Assembly (NCBI RefSeq): GCF_020510665.1
Contig: NZ_CP075187.1
Span: 1,136,501 to 1,200,500 of the forward strand
DNA length: 64,000 nucleotides
Source: Dechloromonas denitrificans
GTDB lineage: Bacteria > Pseudomonadota > Gammaproteobacteria > Burkholderiales > Rhodocyclaceae
Direction of reading: 5' to 3'
The notes under the pieces were generated by a model, which was given only the letters and a program-made list of their open reading frames with translations, had not been told where the DNA came from and did not search any database. Position numbers and translations under genes: made by a program. Positions 10,228-18,379 of the stretch are shown here, piece by piece (within the stretch, counting starts at the first letter, position 1; each line of letters starts with the position of its first letter).

Positions 10228-10312
<85 letters not shown>

Positions 10313-10329
10313 AGGTGCGAAGAGCCGAA

Positions 10330-10357
10330 ATTATAAAGGAACAGTAGTTGATGTCAA
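10330..10357 (-). promoter_or_regulatory. Consensus promoter of second tRNA-Leu gene, overlapping rnr start
   Basis: On the minus strand a perfect TTGACA (+ strand 10352-10357) is 16 bases from a perfect TATAAT (10330-10335). The -35 box covers codons 1-3 of the divergent rnr gene (ATG at 10351), so the tRNA promoter and the rnr translation start share DNA. Confidence 0.88.
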
Positions 10358-12756
10358 GAAAAAAACTTTCAAAAATTCGTAAGTCAGACCCATTTTTTGA
10401 GCGTGAATCGGCACGCTATGATTTTCCGTTGCCATCCCGGGAGTACGTCACTCAAGTGATGACTGATGCGGGGCGCCCCTTGTTGTTCGACGACCTGGTT
10501 GAGTTGCTGGATATTGCACCGAGTGAGCGCGAAATGTTTCTGCGGCGCCTGGGTGCTATGGAACGTGAAGGGCAGCTTTTGCGCAATCGCAAAGGCGATT
10601 ACATCCTGCCCGAGCGGGCGAGTTTGACCCCGGGGAAAATTCAGGGGCATCAGGATGGTTATGGTTTTCTGGTGCCGGATGATGGAGGTGCCGATATCTT
10701 TCTCGATCAGCACCAGATGGGCAAAGTTCTCCATGGGGATCGTGCCCTGGTTCGGGTTACCGGCCTGGACCGGCGTGGTCGTCCGGAGGGCTCGATTGTC
10801 GAGGTGACTGAACGAGCCAATTCGCGCGTTGTCGGTCGCGTCCTGATTGAGCATGGCGTGGTTGTTGTCATCCCCGAGAACAAGAGGATTGCCCAGGATA
10901 TTCTGGTGCCGCCCGAAAAGAAGGGCAAGATCAAGGCTGAGTCAGGCCAGGTGGTGATGGTTGAGATTATCGAGCAGCCGAGTAAATTCTCGCAGCCGAT
11001 TGGTCGCATCATCGAAGTCCTGGGCAATTACGCCGATCCGGGTATGGAGATCGAAATTGCCTTGCGTAAGCACGATCTGCCGTTTGAGTTTTCCAAGGCT
11101 GTGCTGGCCGAAAACAAGGCATTGCCTGACAAGGTCAAGAAAACGGATATCAAGGGGCGTGAAGATCTGCGTGAATTGCCGCTGGTAACCATCGATGGTG
11201 AAACAGCGCGCGATTTCGATGACGCTGTCTTCTGTGAAAAGAAAGGCCGTGGCTGGCGTCTGGTTGTAGCGATTGCCGATGTCTCCCATTACGTCAGGCC
11301 AGGCATGGCGCTCGACAAGGAGGCCAGGGAGCGGGGCAATTCGGTTTATTTTCCACGTCGCGTCATTCCCATGCTGCCGGAAAAGCTGTCGAACGGTATT
11401 TGCTCGCTGAATCCCGATGTTGAACGAATGGCCATGGTTTGCGATATGGACATCAGCGCCGCCGGGAAAATAGGCGAATATCGTTTTTACCCGGCCGTCT
11501 TCCGTTCGCATGCCCGGCTGACCTATAACCAGGTCTGGTCATGGTTGTCAGGTGAAGCGGTGCCGGAGAGCGAGGTTCATATCGCCATTCAGCCGCAGGT
11601 GAAAAATCTGTACAAGCTTTATGCCGCCTTGCACAAGGCGCGTGGTTTGCGCGGAGCCATCGATTTCGAAACGACCGAAACGCAGATGCTGTTCAATCAG
11701 CAGGGCAAGATCGAGAATATCGTGCCGGTTGTCCGTAATGACGCGCATCGCATCATCGAAGAGTGCATGTTGGCAGCCAATGTCTGCGCTTCGGACTTTT
11801 TGGCCACGAATAAGCAGGTTTGCCTGTACCGCATTCACGAAGCACCGGGCGATGAAAAGCTCAAGAACCTGCGAGCCTTCCTGGGTGAGTTTGGTATGGC
11901 ACTGGGCGGGGGCGACGATCCGCGCGCCAAGGATTACGCTGTCTTGCTTGAAAAAGTGAAACAGCGCCCGGATTTCCATCTGCTGCAAACGGTCATGTTG
12001 CGTTCGTTGCGGCAGGCAATGTACAGCCCGGACAACGTTGGTCACTTTGGTCTGGCTTACGAGCACTACACCCACTTCACTTCGCCGATCCGGCGCTATC
12101 CGGATTTGCTGGTGCATCGGGCGATCAAGGCGGTACTAGCCAAGGAAAAGTACGTGCCGGATGAAAGCTGGGAGGATATCGGCCTGCATTGTTCCGGTAC
12201 CGAACGGCGGGCTGATGAAGCAACCCGCGATGTCGAAAACTGGCTGAAATGCTTCTATATGAAGGAGCGTGTCGGAGAGGTGTTCGACGGGACCATTTCG
12301 GCCGTCACTGCCTTTGGTATTTTTGTTGCGCTCGATGCAGTCTATGTCGAGGGGCTGGTCCATGTTTCAGAGCTGGGCCAGGACTATTTCCAGTTCGACA
12401 ACATCAAGCATCAGATGCTGGGTGAGCGGACCGGTGAGCGCTTCAGGCTTGGCGACCGGGTCAAGGTCAAGCTGGTCAGGGCTGATCTTGAAACGAACAA
12501 GATCGATTTTGTCCTGATTCGTGAGGGTCAGCCAGCGAACGGGCACAAGTCTGTGGCGAGAGGAGGGCAGAAAGTCAGCGCCCGGGCGCCGCTCAAGGCC
12601 TCGGTCAAGCCGGTACGCAAGGCGCAGGCAGAGACGCCGGCCAAACGTCCGGCCAAGGCGTTGCCGAAAGCAAAATCAACCGGCAAGGCGGCACCCAAGC
12701 GGTCAAGCAAGGCCGTTGCCAAGCCGGCGACAAAAAAGACAGCCAAGCGGCGTTGA
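10351..12756 (+). CDS. rnr: Ribonuclease R
   Basis: RNase R is a 3'-5' exoribonuclease that degrades structured RNA and takes part in rRNA quality control. The 801 residues comprise an N-terminal winged-helix region, cold-shock OB domains, the RNB catalytic domain with TIDGETARDFDDAVF (metal-binding Asp cluster near residues 280-290), and an S1 domain with VFDGTISAVTAFGIFVAL. The tail is Lys/Ala/Pro-rich (about 70 residues) and resembles the basic tail of E. coli RNase R. A TTG sits directly before the chosen ATG; AGGA lies ten bases upstream. The start region overlaps a divergent tRNA promoter. Confidence 0.96.
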   Translation: MSRKKLSKIRKSDPFFERESARYDFPLPSREYVTQVMTDAGRPLLFDDLVELLDIAPSEREMFLRRLGAMEREGQLLRNRKGDYILPERASLTPGKIQGHQDGYGFLVPDDGGADIFLDQHQMGKVLHGDRALVRVTGLDRRGRPEGSIVEVTERANSRVVGRVLIEHGVVVVIPENKRIAQDILVPPEKKGKIKAESGQVVMVEIIEQPSKFSQPIGRIIEVLGNYADPGMEIEIALRKHDLPFEFSKAVLAENKALPDKVKKTDIKGREDLRELPLVTIDGETARDFDDAVFCEKKGRGWRLVVAIADVSHYVRPGMALDKEARERGNSVYFPRRVIPMLPEKLSNGICSLNPDVERMAMVCDMDISAAGKIGEYRFYPAVFRSHARLTYNQVWSWLSGEAVPESEVHIAIQPQVKNLYKLYAALHKARGLRGAIDFETTETQMLFNQQGKIENIVPVVRNDAHRIIEECMLAANVCASDFLATNKQVCLYRIHEAPGDEKLKNLRAFLGEFGMALGGGDDPRAKDYAVLLEKVKQRPDFHLLQTVMLRSLRQAMYSPDNVGHFGLAYEHYTHFTSPIRRYPDLLVHRAIKAVLAKEKYVPDESWEDIGLHCSGTERRADEATRDVENWLKCFYMKERVGEVFDGTISAVTAFGIFVALDAVYVEGLVHVSELGQDYFQFDNIKHQMLGERTGERFRLGDRVKVKLVRADLETNKIDFVLIREGQPANGHKSVARGGQKVSARAPLKASVKPVRKAQAETPAKRPAKALPKAKSTGKAAPKRSSKAVAKPATKKTAKRR

Positions 12757-12770
12757 CCGTAGCAAGCTGG

Positions 12771-13637
12771 TTAAAGGTGCGTCGGATCGATCAGATCCGA
12801 CGCTTTGAATGCAATCCGCGATACCTGTTCGCTGTCCAGTTCCGGGAGTTGTTCTGTCAGCCACTCCAGTGAAGCGCCTGGAATGACATGCTTGGCTTCG
12901 GCAATGTCTGCCGGCAAGGCTGGGCTGTCCGGGCCTTCTGTTGAAAGATGGCGAGCGGCGTCGATGCTGATTCGTGCAAGATTGGCCCGGGTGCTTTCAA
13001 TGCCCCGAATCAGCTGGGGAAGTAACGATGGCAGATTCCAGATGGCAGCACATTTCAGCGTCAGATCCTTGAAGCGAAAGCCGCAGCTGTCAACCTGCGC
13101 TTGAACCGAGCGAGGCGAGTGGCCTGAGCGGAGTGCTGCCTGAGCTGCCATCGGCAGTTCCGGCGCAAATGACCACAGCAGCAGTTCACCTATTTCGGCC
13201 AGCAGGGCTGCCATGGCTATTTCATCTGGCGATATATCGGCTCTGGCACTCCCCCAGCGCAAGGCCAGGCGACTGGCAAGGTGCGAGCGTGCCTCGCATT
13301 CGGCCAGCCCTGGATTGGCTTCGTTGGTTTCCGGGCAGGCCATCAACAATTTTCGGAAGGTATCTGAGCCGAGCTGCATTACGGCGGCAAGTGGGGTTGT
13401 CGTTTCGTGGGCAAGGCGCTGGACACGTCGTCCTTCGGCTTCTCGCAGCAGGCGCAGGCACAGAAAAGGATCGGCTGCGGCGATGTCAGCCAGTTCGAGC
13501 GGCGAAAGTTTTTCGCCTTGGCTGGATTCGAGTTCCAGTAACTGAATCTTCGATCTGGGCATGCAAGGCAACGGGTGCCCACTCAGGTAAGCGGCCCATT
13601 GATCCACGCCCCAGCGTCGTTGGTGTTCCTTGATCAA
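12771..13637 (-). CDS. HDOD-domain signalling protein
   Basis: The reading frame is open to 13775, but the most credible start is a TTG at 13637 preceded by GAGAAG, giving 288 residues that begin IKEHQRRWGVDQWAAYL. The body fits an HDOD domain: LELADIAAADPFLCLRLLREAE, TPLAAVMQLGSDTFRKLL and IAMAALLAEIGELLLWSF. HDOD proteins are HD-like but usually lack phosphodiesterase residues and act in signalling and motility control. It is divergent from the hemerythrin gene at 13761. The start choice is uncertain. Confidence 0.75.
   Translation of the reverse strand: MIKEHQRRWGVDQWAAYLSGHPLPCMPRSKIQLLELESSQGEKLSPLELADIAAADPFLCLRLLREAEGRRVQRLAHETTTPLAAVMQLGSDTFRKLLMACPETNEANPGLAECEARSHLASRLALRWGSARADISPDEIAMAALLAEIGELLLWSFAPELPMAAQAALRSGHSPRSVQAQVDSCGFRFKDLTLKCAAIWNLPSLLPQLIRGIESTRANLARISIDAARHLSTEGPDSPALPADIAEAKHVIPGASLEWLTEQLPELDSEQVSRIAFKASDLIDPTHL
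12779..12803 (+). terminator. Hairpin at the rnr/HDOD convergent end
   Basis: GCGTCGGATC and GATCCGACGC form a perfect ten-pair stem with a five-base loop, 23 bases after the rnr stop. Only three T residues follow, so it is at best a weak intrinsic terminator. It lies inside the last codons of the convergent HDOD gene. Confidence 0.5.
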
Positions 13638-13760
13638 GCGTCTTCTCGTTGTTGATCGCCTGTTCAGGTTAACGTAAAAAGTTGTGATAACTGTAGGAAA
13701 AGGCTCTTTTTTTAGGGGTAAACGATAAAATAGCAAGATTCTGAGATATGGGTGTCCAGC

Positions 13761-14324
13761 ATGGCGGAAATTCAATTGACCCGGATTCTTGCGAAAGCAG
13801 AGTCAGGGGTCAGTGCTGACTGCGCCGATTTGCCATTTTTTTTGTCAAGTCAGGCGTTGCCGGCTGACCTGAAAACCGGGCACCCGCTCCTCGATGCCGG
13901 TCACGCGCACCTGCTGGCTTGTGTCGAGGGCCTGCGTCGAATTTGCATCGATCACCGGAATTTCCGGTCATGCACCGGGTGCGGTGGTGGAGCACGGGTC
14001 AAGTGTGAAGATCAATTGGTCAGCATGCTGGGAGATTTGCTGGCCTTCGTGCTCGATCACTTCAAGGTTGAAACGCAAATCATGCGGGATTCCCTGTTGC
14101 TGGTCGTTGACCGCGAAATTTGCGAAGCCCACATGGAAGACCATGCAGCAATTTCCGGCAAAGTGCTTGAGATCGTTGCCGCGCTCGACCCCCTCAATAC
14201 GGTGGGACGTATTCGCCAGCTCGATGTTCTGCTTGAGCAGTGGCTGAATAATCATATGGCCCTGCACGACAATATTCTGGCTCGCTGGGTTGAACGCGAG
14301 GACTCCGTCCTTCGTCAGAAGTAG
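13761..14324 (+). CDS. Hemerythrin-like protein with a Cys-rich insertion
   Basis: Hemerythrins bind O2 or sense oxygen or iron through a di-iron site in a four-helix bundle. In the 187-residue product the expected ligands can be traced: His48 in DAGHAHLL, His100 and Glu104 in DHFKVE, His124 and His128 in HMEDH, and His165 and Asp170 in NHMALHD. The loop between helices A and B contains SCTGCGGGARVKC, with Cys71, Cys74 and Cys82, not part of ordinary hemerythrins. A GTG three codons upstream (13752) is an alternative start. It is divergent from the HDOD gene. Confidence 0.82.
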   Translation: MAEIQLTRILAKAESGVSADCADLPFFLSSQALPADLKTGHPLLDAGHAHLLACVEGLRRICIDHRNFRSCTGCGGGARVKCEDQLVSMLGDLLAFVLDHFKVETQIMRDSLLLVVDREICEAHMEDHAAISGKVLEIVAALDPLNTVGRIRQLDVLLEQWLNNHMALHDNILARWVEREDSVLRQK

Positions 14325-14399
14325 CCCGACGATTCAATCCTCGGCACTGAATCGAGTGCCACGCGTTAAAATCAGCCTTCCATTACCTCGAAAGTTTCC

Positions 14400-15131
14400 A
14401 TGTCTTCCCGCCTGATTTACGGCTTTCATGCCGTAACCGCCAAGTTGCGCCATGATCCTGAATCGCTCAAGGAAATCATTATTGATGCTTCCCGGCAGGA
14501 TGCGCGGGTGCGTGATTTGTTGCAGCATGCCGAATTGCAAGGCATCAAGATTATCGGTAGTGATGGCAAGCGGCTTGACGGCATGGCGCCGGGGGCAAAG
14601 CATCAGGGGGTGATTGCACGGGTTGAAGGCAGCCGCAAAGTGGCTCATCTCGACGATGTGCTGGATACCCTGGAGGAACCGGCATTTCTTCTGGTTCTTG
14701 ATGGCATTACCGATCCGCGCAATCTCGGCGCCTGTCTTCGCGTTGCGGACGCTGCCGGTGTCCACGCCGTGATCGCACCGAAAGACCGAGCCGTCGGCCT
14801 GACCGATGTTGCAGCAAAGACCGCCTGTGGCGCGGCAGAGAGCGTGCCCTACGTGATGGTGACCAATCTGGCCAGGACGCTGCGGGAACTCAAGGAACGC
14901 GAGATCTGGGTTCTCGGGACAGCCGGCGAGGCACCGAGCGATCTTTATGCGGCCGACTGGCCTGTTGCGACGGCCTGGGTGCTTGGTGCGGAAGGCGAGG
15001 GGATGCGCCGTCTGACACGCGAAAACTGTGATCAGCTGGTCAGTATTCCGATGCACGGCAGTGTCGAGAGCCTGAATGTTTCGGTTGCAGCCGGCGTATG
15101 TCTCTATGAGGCACGGCGTCGCCGCCCATGA
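14400..15131 (+). CDS. rlmB: 23S rRNA (guanosine-2'-O-)-methyltransferase RlmB
   Basis: RlmB methylates the 2'-O of G2251 in the 23S rRNA peptidyl-transferase loop. The 243-residue protein has an N-terminal L30e-like substrate-binding domain ([20 protein letters not shown]). The SPOUT methyltransferase domain follows with all three motifs: [32 protein letters not shown] and [17 protein letters not shown]. Length fits the family. In many betaproteobacteria it follows rnr; here the HDOD and hemerythrin genes lie between them. Confidence 0.96.
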   Translation: MSSRLIYGFHAVTAKLRHDPESLKEIIIDASRQDARVRDLLQHAELQGIKIIGSDGKRLDGMAPGAKHQGVIARVEGSRKVAHLDDVLDTLEEPAFLLVLDGITDPRNLGACLRVADAAGVHAVIAPKDRAVGLTDVAAKTACGAAESVPYVMVTNLARTLRELKEREIWVLGTAGEAPSDLYAADWPVATAWVLGAEGEGMRRLTRENCDQLVSIPMHGSVESLNVSVAAGVCLYEARRRRP

Positions 15132-15156
15132 TCGCTGGCTGGACAGGCACTGCCGG

Positions 15157-16029
15157 ATGACACATCGCCGTGCGGTGGCGCTAATGGTGCTGGTCACCCT
15201 GTTATGGAGTATTGCGGGCGTGGTTACCCGGCAGCTCCAGTCGGCCCAGGGGGTTGAAGTCACTTTCTGGCGCAGCATCTTCAATGCCCTGGCATTGATC
15301 GTTGCCTTGAGCGCAATGCGCGGTCCGGTGGTCTGGCGCGAATTGCTGCGTGCCAATCCCGTTGTCTGGATGTCGGGTGTCTGCTGGGCCTTGATGTTCA
15401 CGGCATTCATGCTGGCTTTGACCTTGACCACGGTCGCCAATGTCTTGCTCACCATGGCGCTGGGCCCGATGGTCACGGCCGTCTTCTCGCGTCTCTTTCT
15501 CAAGCAGGCGTTGCCGATGCGTACCTGGTCCGCAATCTTTATTGCGGCTCTGGGGATCGTCTGGATGTTTGGTGGACAAGCCGTCAGTGGTGTTTCTCAA
15601 GGCGGGGTTCTGGTTGCGGCAATTGTGCCGCTGGCAGGCTCGGTCAACCTGACGCTTTTGCAACGCGTCAGCCGCCGCGGGGCTGGGGCGCCGGACATGT
15701 TGCCTGCCGTTTTTATCGGCGCCTTGCTCTCGGCCGCGGCAACCTTGCCTGTGGCCTGGCCGCTCGATACCTCCTTGCACGATCTGGGTTGGTTGGCTCT
15801 GCTGGGGGTCTTTCAGTTGGCTATTCCCTGTCTGCTGATGGTTCGTCTTAGTCGCCAGTTGCCGGCGCCGGAAATTGCCTTGCTGGCGCTCCTCGAAGTC
15901 ATCTTTGGCGTGGCCTGGGCTTGGCTGGGGGCGGGCGAGCAGCCTTCAAGCCCCGTTCTGCTGGGGGGCTCACTGGTGCTGGGGGCGTTGGTGATGAATG
16001 AGGCGCTGGGGCTGCGTCGGGGTAATTGA
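15157..16029 (+). CDS. EamA-family (DMT) transporter
   Basis: This is a ten-helix drug/metabolite-type permease of the inner membrane, 290 residues from the ATG at 15157 (MTHRRAVALM). Two EamA repeats can be followed: VLVTLLWSIAGVVTRQL with EVTFWRSIFNALAL, and GGVLVAAIVPLAGSVNLTLL with FGVAWAWLGAGE. The open frame runs upstream over the end of rlmB, but those residues are not membrane-like and have no start support. The substrate cannot be told from sequence. The gene follows rlmB by 25 bases and may be co-transcribed. Confidence 0.87.
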   Translation: MTHRRAVALMVLVTLLWSIAGVVTRQLQSAQGVEVTFWRSIFNALALIVALSAMRGPVVWRELLRANPVVWMSGVCWALMFTAFMLALTLTTVANVLLTMALGPMVTAVFSRLFLKQALPMRTWSAIFIAALGIVWMFGGQAVSGVSQGGVLVAAIVPLAGSVNLTLLQRVSRRGAGAPDMLPAVFIGALLSAAATLPVAWPLDTSLHDLGWLALLGVFQLAIPCLLMVRLSRQLPAPEIALLALLEVIFGVAWAWLGAGEQPSSPVLLGGSLVLGALVMNEALGLRRGN

Positions 16030-16128
16030 TACGTTTCCTGTTGGTGTTCTTCCAGATTTCGAATCGCGATAGGCGGCAGGAAATATCCGGGATATACTCG
16101 GCTCATCCCCCTATGACCTTAGCGATAG

Positions 16129-16881
16129 ATGACTCCCGGTCGGTTTGTCCGCTTCTTTCTGATTTCTTTGCTGCCGCTGCTTTCATTGCCGGCAGCCAGG
16201 GCTGAGGTCGCATCTGCGCTGCGGATTGGCGTGCTGGAGGATGCGCCGCCGTTGGCTTATCGCGATGGCAACGGCCAGCTAACCGGTTTCAGCATCAAGA
16301 TTGCGCAGGCACTGTGCGCCGAGTTGAGTGTGCGTTGCGAATTGATCGTCACCCGGCTCGATTATCTGGTGGATGATCTCGCCGCCGGGCATTTCGATAT
16401 TGCGGCAGTCGGTTTGCTCAACACGCCGGAGCGCCGTCAAAAAATCGCTTTTACCAAACCTGTCTATCGCTCGGTGACTGTCTGGCTGGCGCGTGCCGGG
16501 GCCGAACCCGGCCAGCCCGGAATGCGGGTTGCTGCCTTCAAAGGGTCGGCGCAGGAAAGTTATGCCCGGGTACGGGGCTGGGATGTGGTTGGGGCGCATA
16601 CCGATATCCAGATGGTTGATCAGCTGGGGGCCGGTGTCGCACAGGCCGTCATTGCACCTTTGATGACCCTCCTCAACCTGCAAAAGGACCCGCGTTTTCT
16701 GAAGCTTGGGCTGACGCCCAGGGTGATGCAGGTGGCCGAGCTGGATGGTCTGGCCTGTTATGGCATCAATCTGCGCCGGGCTGATCTGAAGGGACCGCTC
16801 GATGAGGCGATCGACAAGATCAAGCGGAATGGCGTCTATGACCGGATCAATTCCGAGTTCTTGCCTTTTCGGGTGAACTGA
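16129..16881 (+). CDS. Periplasmic solute-binding protein, family 3 (orphan)
   Basis: The 250-residue product has a signal peptide (FFLISLLPLLSLPAARA) and the SBP_bac_3 fold: LRIGVLEDAPPLAYRDGNGQ, LTGFSIKIAQALCAEL, then DLAAGHFDIAAVGLLNTPER and IAFTKPVYRS. Proteins of this type bind amino acids or related small ligands for ABC import or for sensing. No permease or ATPase gene is adjacent, so the ligand and partner are unknown. It converges on the efflux operon. Confidence 0.85.
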   Translation: MTPGRFVRFFLISLLPLLSLPAARAEVASALRIGVLEDAPPLAYRDGNGQLTGFSIKIAQALCAELSVRCELIVTRLDYLVDDLAAGHFDIAAVGLLNTPERRQKIAFTKPVYRSVTVWLARAGAEPGQPGMRVAAFKGSAQESYARVRGWDVVGAHTDIQMVDQLGAGVAQAVIAPLMTLLNLQKDPRFLKLGLTPRVMQVAELDGLACYGINLRRADLKGPLDEAIDKIKRNGVYDRINSEFLPFRVN

Positions 16882-16954
16882 AAGCGTCCCGGTTTTGGGC
16901 CGATTGGCCCGGTCGACCGCGAAACAGGCGGCGAATCGACCGGGGTGTCCGGAT

Positions 16955-18379
16955 TCAGCGACTGTTCGCCGCGTCATCCTTCCAGCCGCCACCGATGGCC
17001 TTGAACAGATCAACGGCAGACGCCAGGCGAGCCTGACGGGTAGCGATCATGGCCAGTTGGGCATCGTTGTTGCTGCGCTGCGCATCGAGTACTTCCAGAT
17101 AGCCGGAGTAGCCCGCGGCATAGCGTCGTTGGGCCAGATCCAGTGCCTTTTCCGTACTTTCGACGCGACGGGTCTGCGCGTTGTCGCTGTCGGCATTTTC
17201 ACGCAGGCTGACCAGGGCATCGCGGACCTCCTTGAATGCGGTCTGCAAGGTGTTCTGATAGCTGATCAGGGACTGCTTGTTGATTGCTGCCGCTTGGTCT
17301 ACGCGGGCAGAGGTGCGGCCAAAGTCGATCACCGGCATGAGCAGGCCAAGCCCGAGCGACCAGGTGCCTGCACCTGCACCGAACAGGTCGGACAGGCTCT
17401 TGCTTTCGCTGCCCAGGCTGCCGGTCAGCGAAAAGCGGGGGAAGTAACCGGCTTTTGCAATGCCGATGCCGGCATTGGCGGCAATCAGGTTTTCTTCTGC
17501 CTGGCGGACATCCGGTCGGCCTTCGACCAGTGCCGAAGGCAAACCTTCCGGCGGAATCGGCGGCATCGGCAACTGGCGCAGGTCACCGGCAGGAATTTCC
17601 AACTCAGGATTGCCGCTCAGCAAGGCCAGTTGATGGGCAAACAAGGCGCGCTGACGACGCAGGTCGGCGATCTGCGCCTGCATTGCCGAGAGCGCCCCCT
17701 CAGCCTGATATTGGTCGAGCGGCGAAACCAGACCGGCATCGACGCGCGTCTTGACCAGCTTCAGGCTTTCCTGACGGCTTTCCAGCGAGGCGGTGGTGAT
17801 GGCGATTTCAGCATCGGCGGCGCGCAGCGCGAGGTAATTGCTGCTCACCTGGCCTGCCACGGTCAACCGGATGGAATCGCGCGAATAGCGGCTGGCCAGC
17901 AGGCTGGCTCGTGCCGCCTCATTGCTGCGCCGGACACGGCCCCAGACATCCAGCTCGTAGGACGTGGTCAGAGAAGCACCCCGCGAATGCACGATTTTGG
18001 GTGAATTGGCCGACCAGGTGGCCGTTTTGGTACTCAATTTGTTGTTGCTGCCGCTGGCTTGCCCATCGATTTCCGGCAGGAATGCCGCGCCGGCTTCGCG
18101 AGCGGCCGCTTCGGCCTGTTCCAGGCGGGCGACGGCCGTACGTACATTGGCGTTCTGTTCGAGCGACTGTTCAACCAGGCTGTTCAAGGTGCTGTCACCG
18201 AAACGCTGCCACCAGGCAGTATCAACGATGGTCGATTCCGGCAGGCTGACCGGTTCCGGCGAGGCTTTGCTGAAAACAGAAGGCAGCAGGCTGCTCGGGC
18301 GCAGGTAGTCCGGGCCGATGGCGCAACCGCTCAGTGCCAGGCTGATGGCCAGGGCGAGGGGAGTGGAAATCAATTTCAT
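16955..18379 (-). CDS. RND efflux outer membrane factor (NodT/OprM type)
   Basis: This is the trimeric outer-membrane channel of the tripartite efflux pump encoded here. From the ATG at 18379 it is 474 residues with a lipoprotein signal peptide ending LALSGC. Two outer-membrane-efflux repeats are visible: WWQRFGDSTLNSLVEQSLEQ with VARLEQAEAAAREAGAAFLP, and DVRQAEENLIAANAGIGIAK with YAAGYSGYLEVLDAQRS. The start overlaps the stop of the RND gene by four bases (ATGA), so translation is coupled. It is the last gene of the operon. Confidence 0.93.
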   Translation of the reverse strand: MKLISTPLALAISLALSGCAIGPDYLRPSSLLPSVFSKASPEPVSLPESTIVDTAWWQRFGDSTLNSLVEQSLEQNANVRTAVARLEQAEAAAREAGAAFLPEIDGQASGSNNKLSTKTATWSANSPKIVHSRGASLTTSYELDVWGRVRRSNEAARASLLASRYSRDSIRLTVAGQVSSNYLALRAADAEIAITTASLESRQESLKLVKTRVDAGLVSPLDQYQAEGALSAMQAQIADLRRQRALFAHQLALLSGNPELEIPAGDLRQLPMPPIPPEGLPSALVEGRPDVRQAEENLIAANAGIGIAKAGYFPRFSLTGSLGSESKSLSDLFGAGAGTWSLGLGLLMPVIDFGRTSARVDQAAAINKQSLISYQNTLQTAFKEVRDALVSLRENADSDNAQTRRVESTEKALDLAQRRYAAGYSGYLEVLDAQRSNNDAQLAMIATRQARLASAVDLFKAIGGGWKDDAANSR

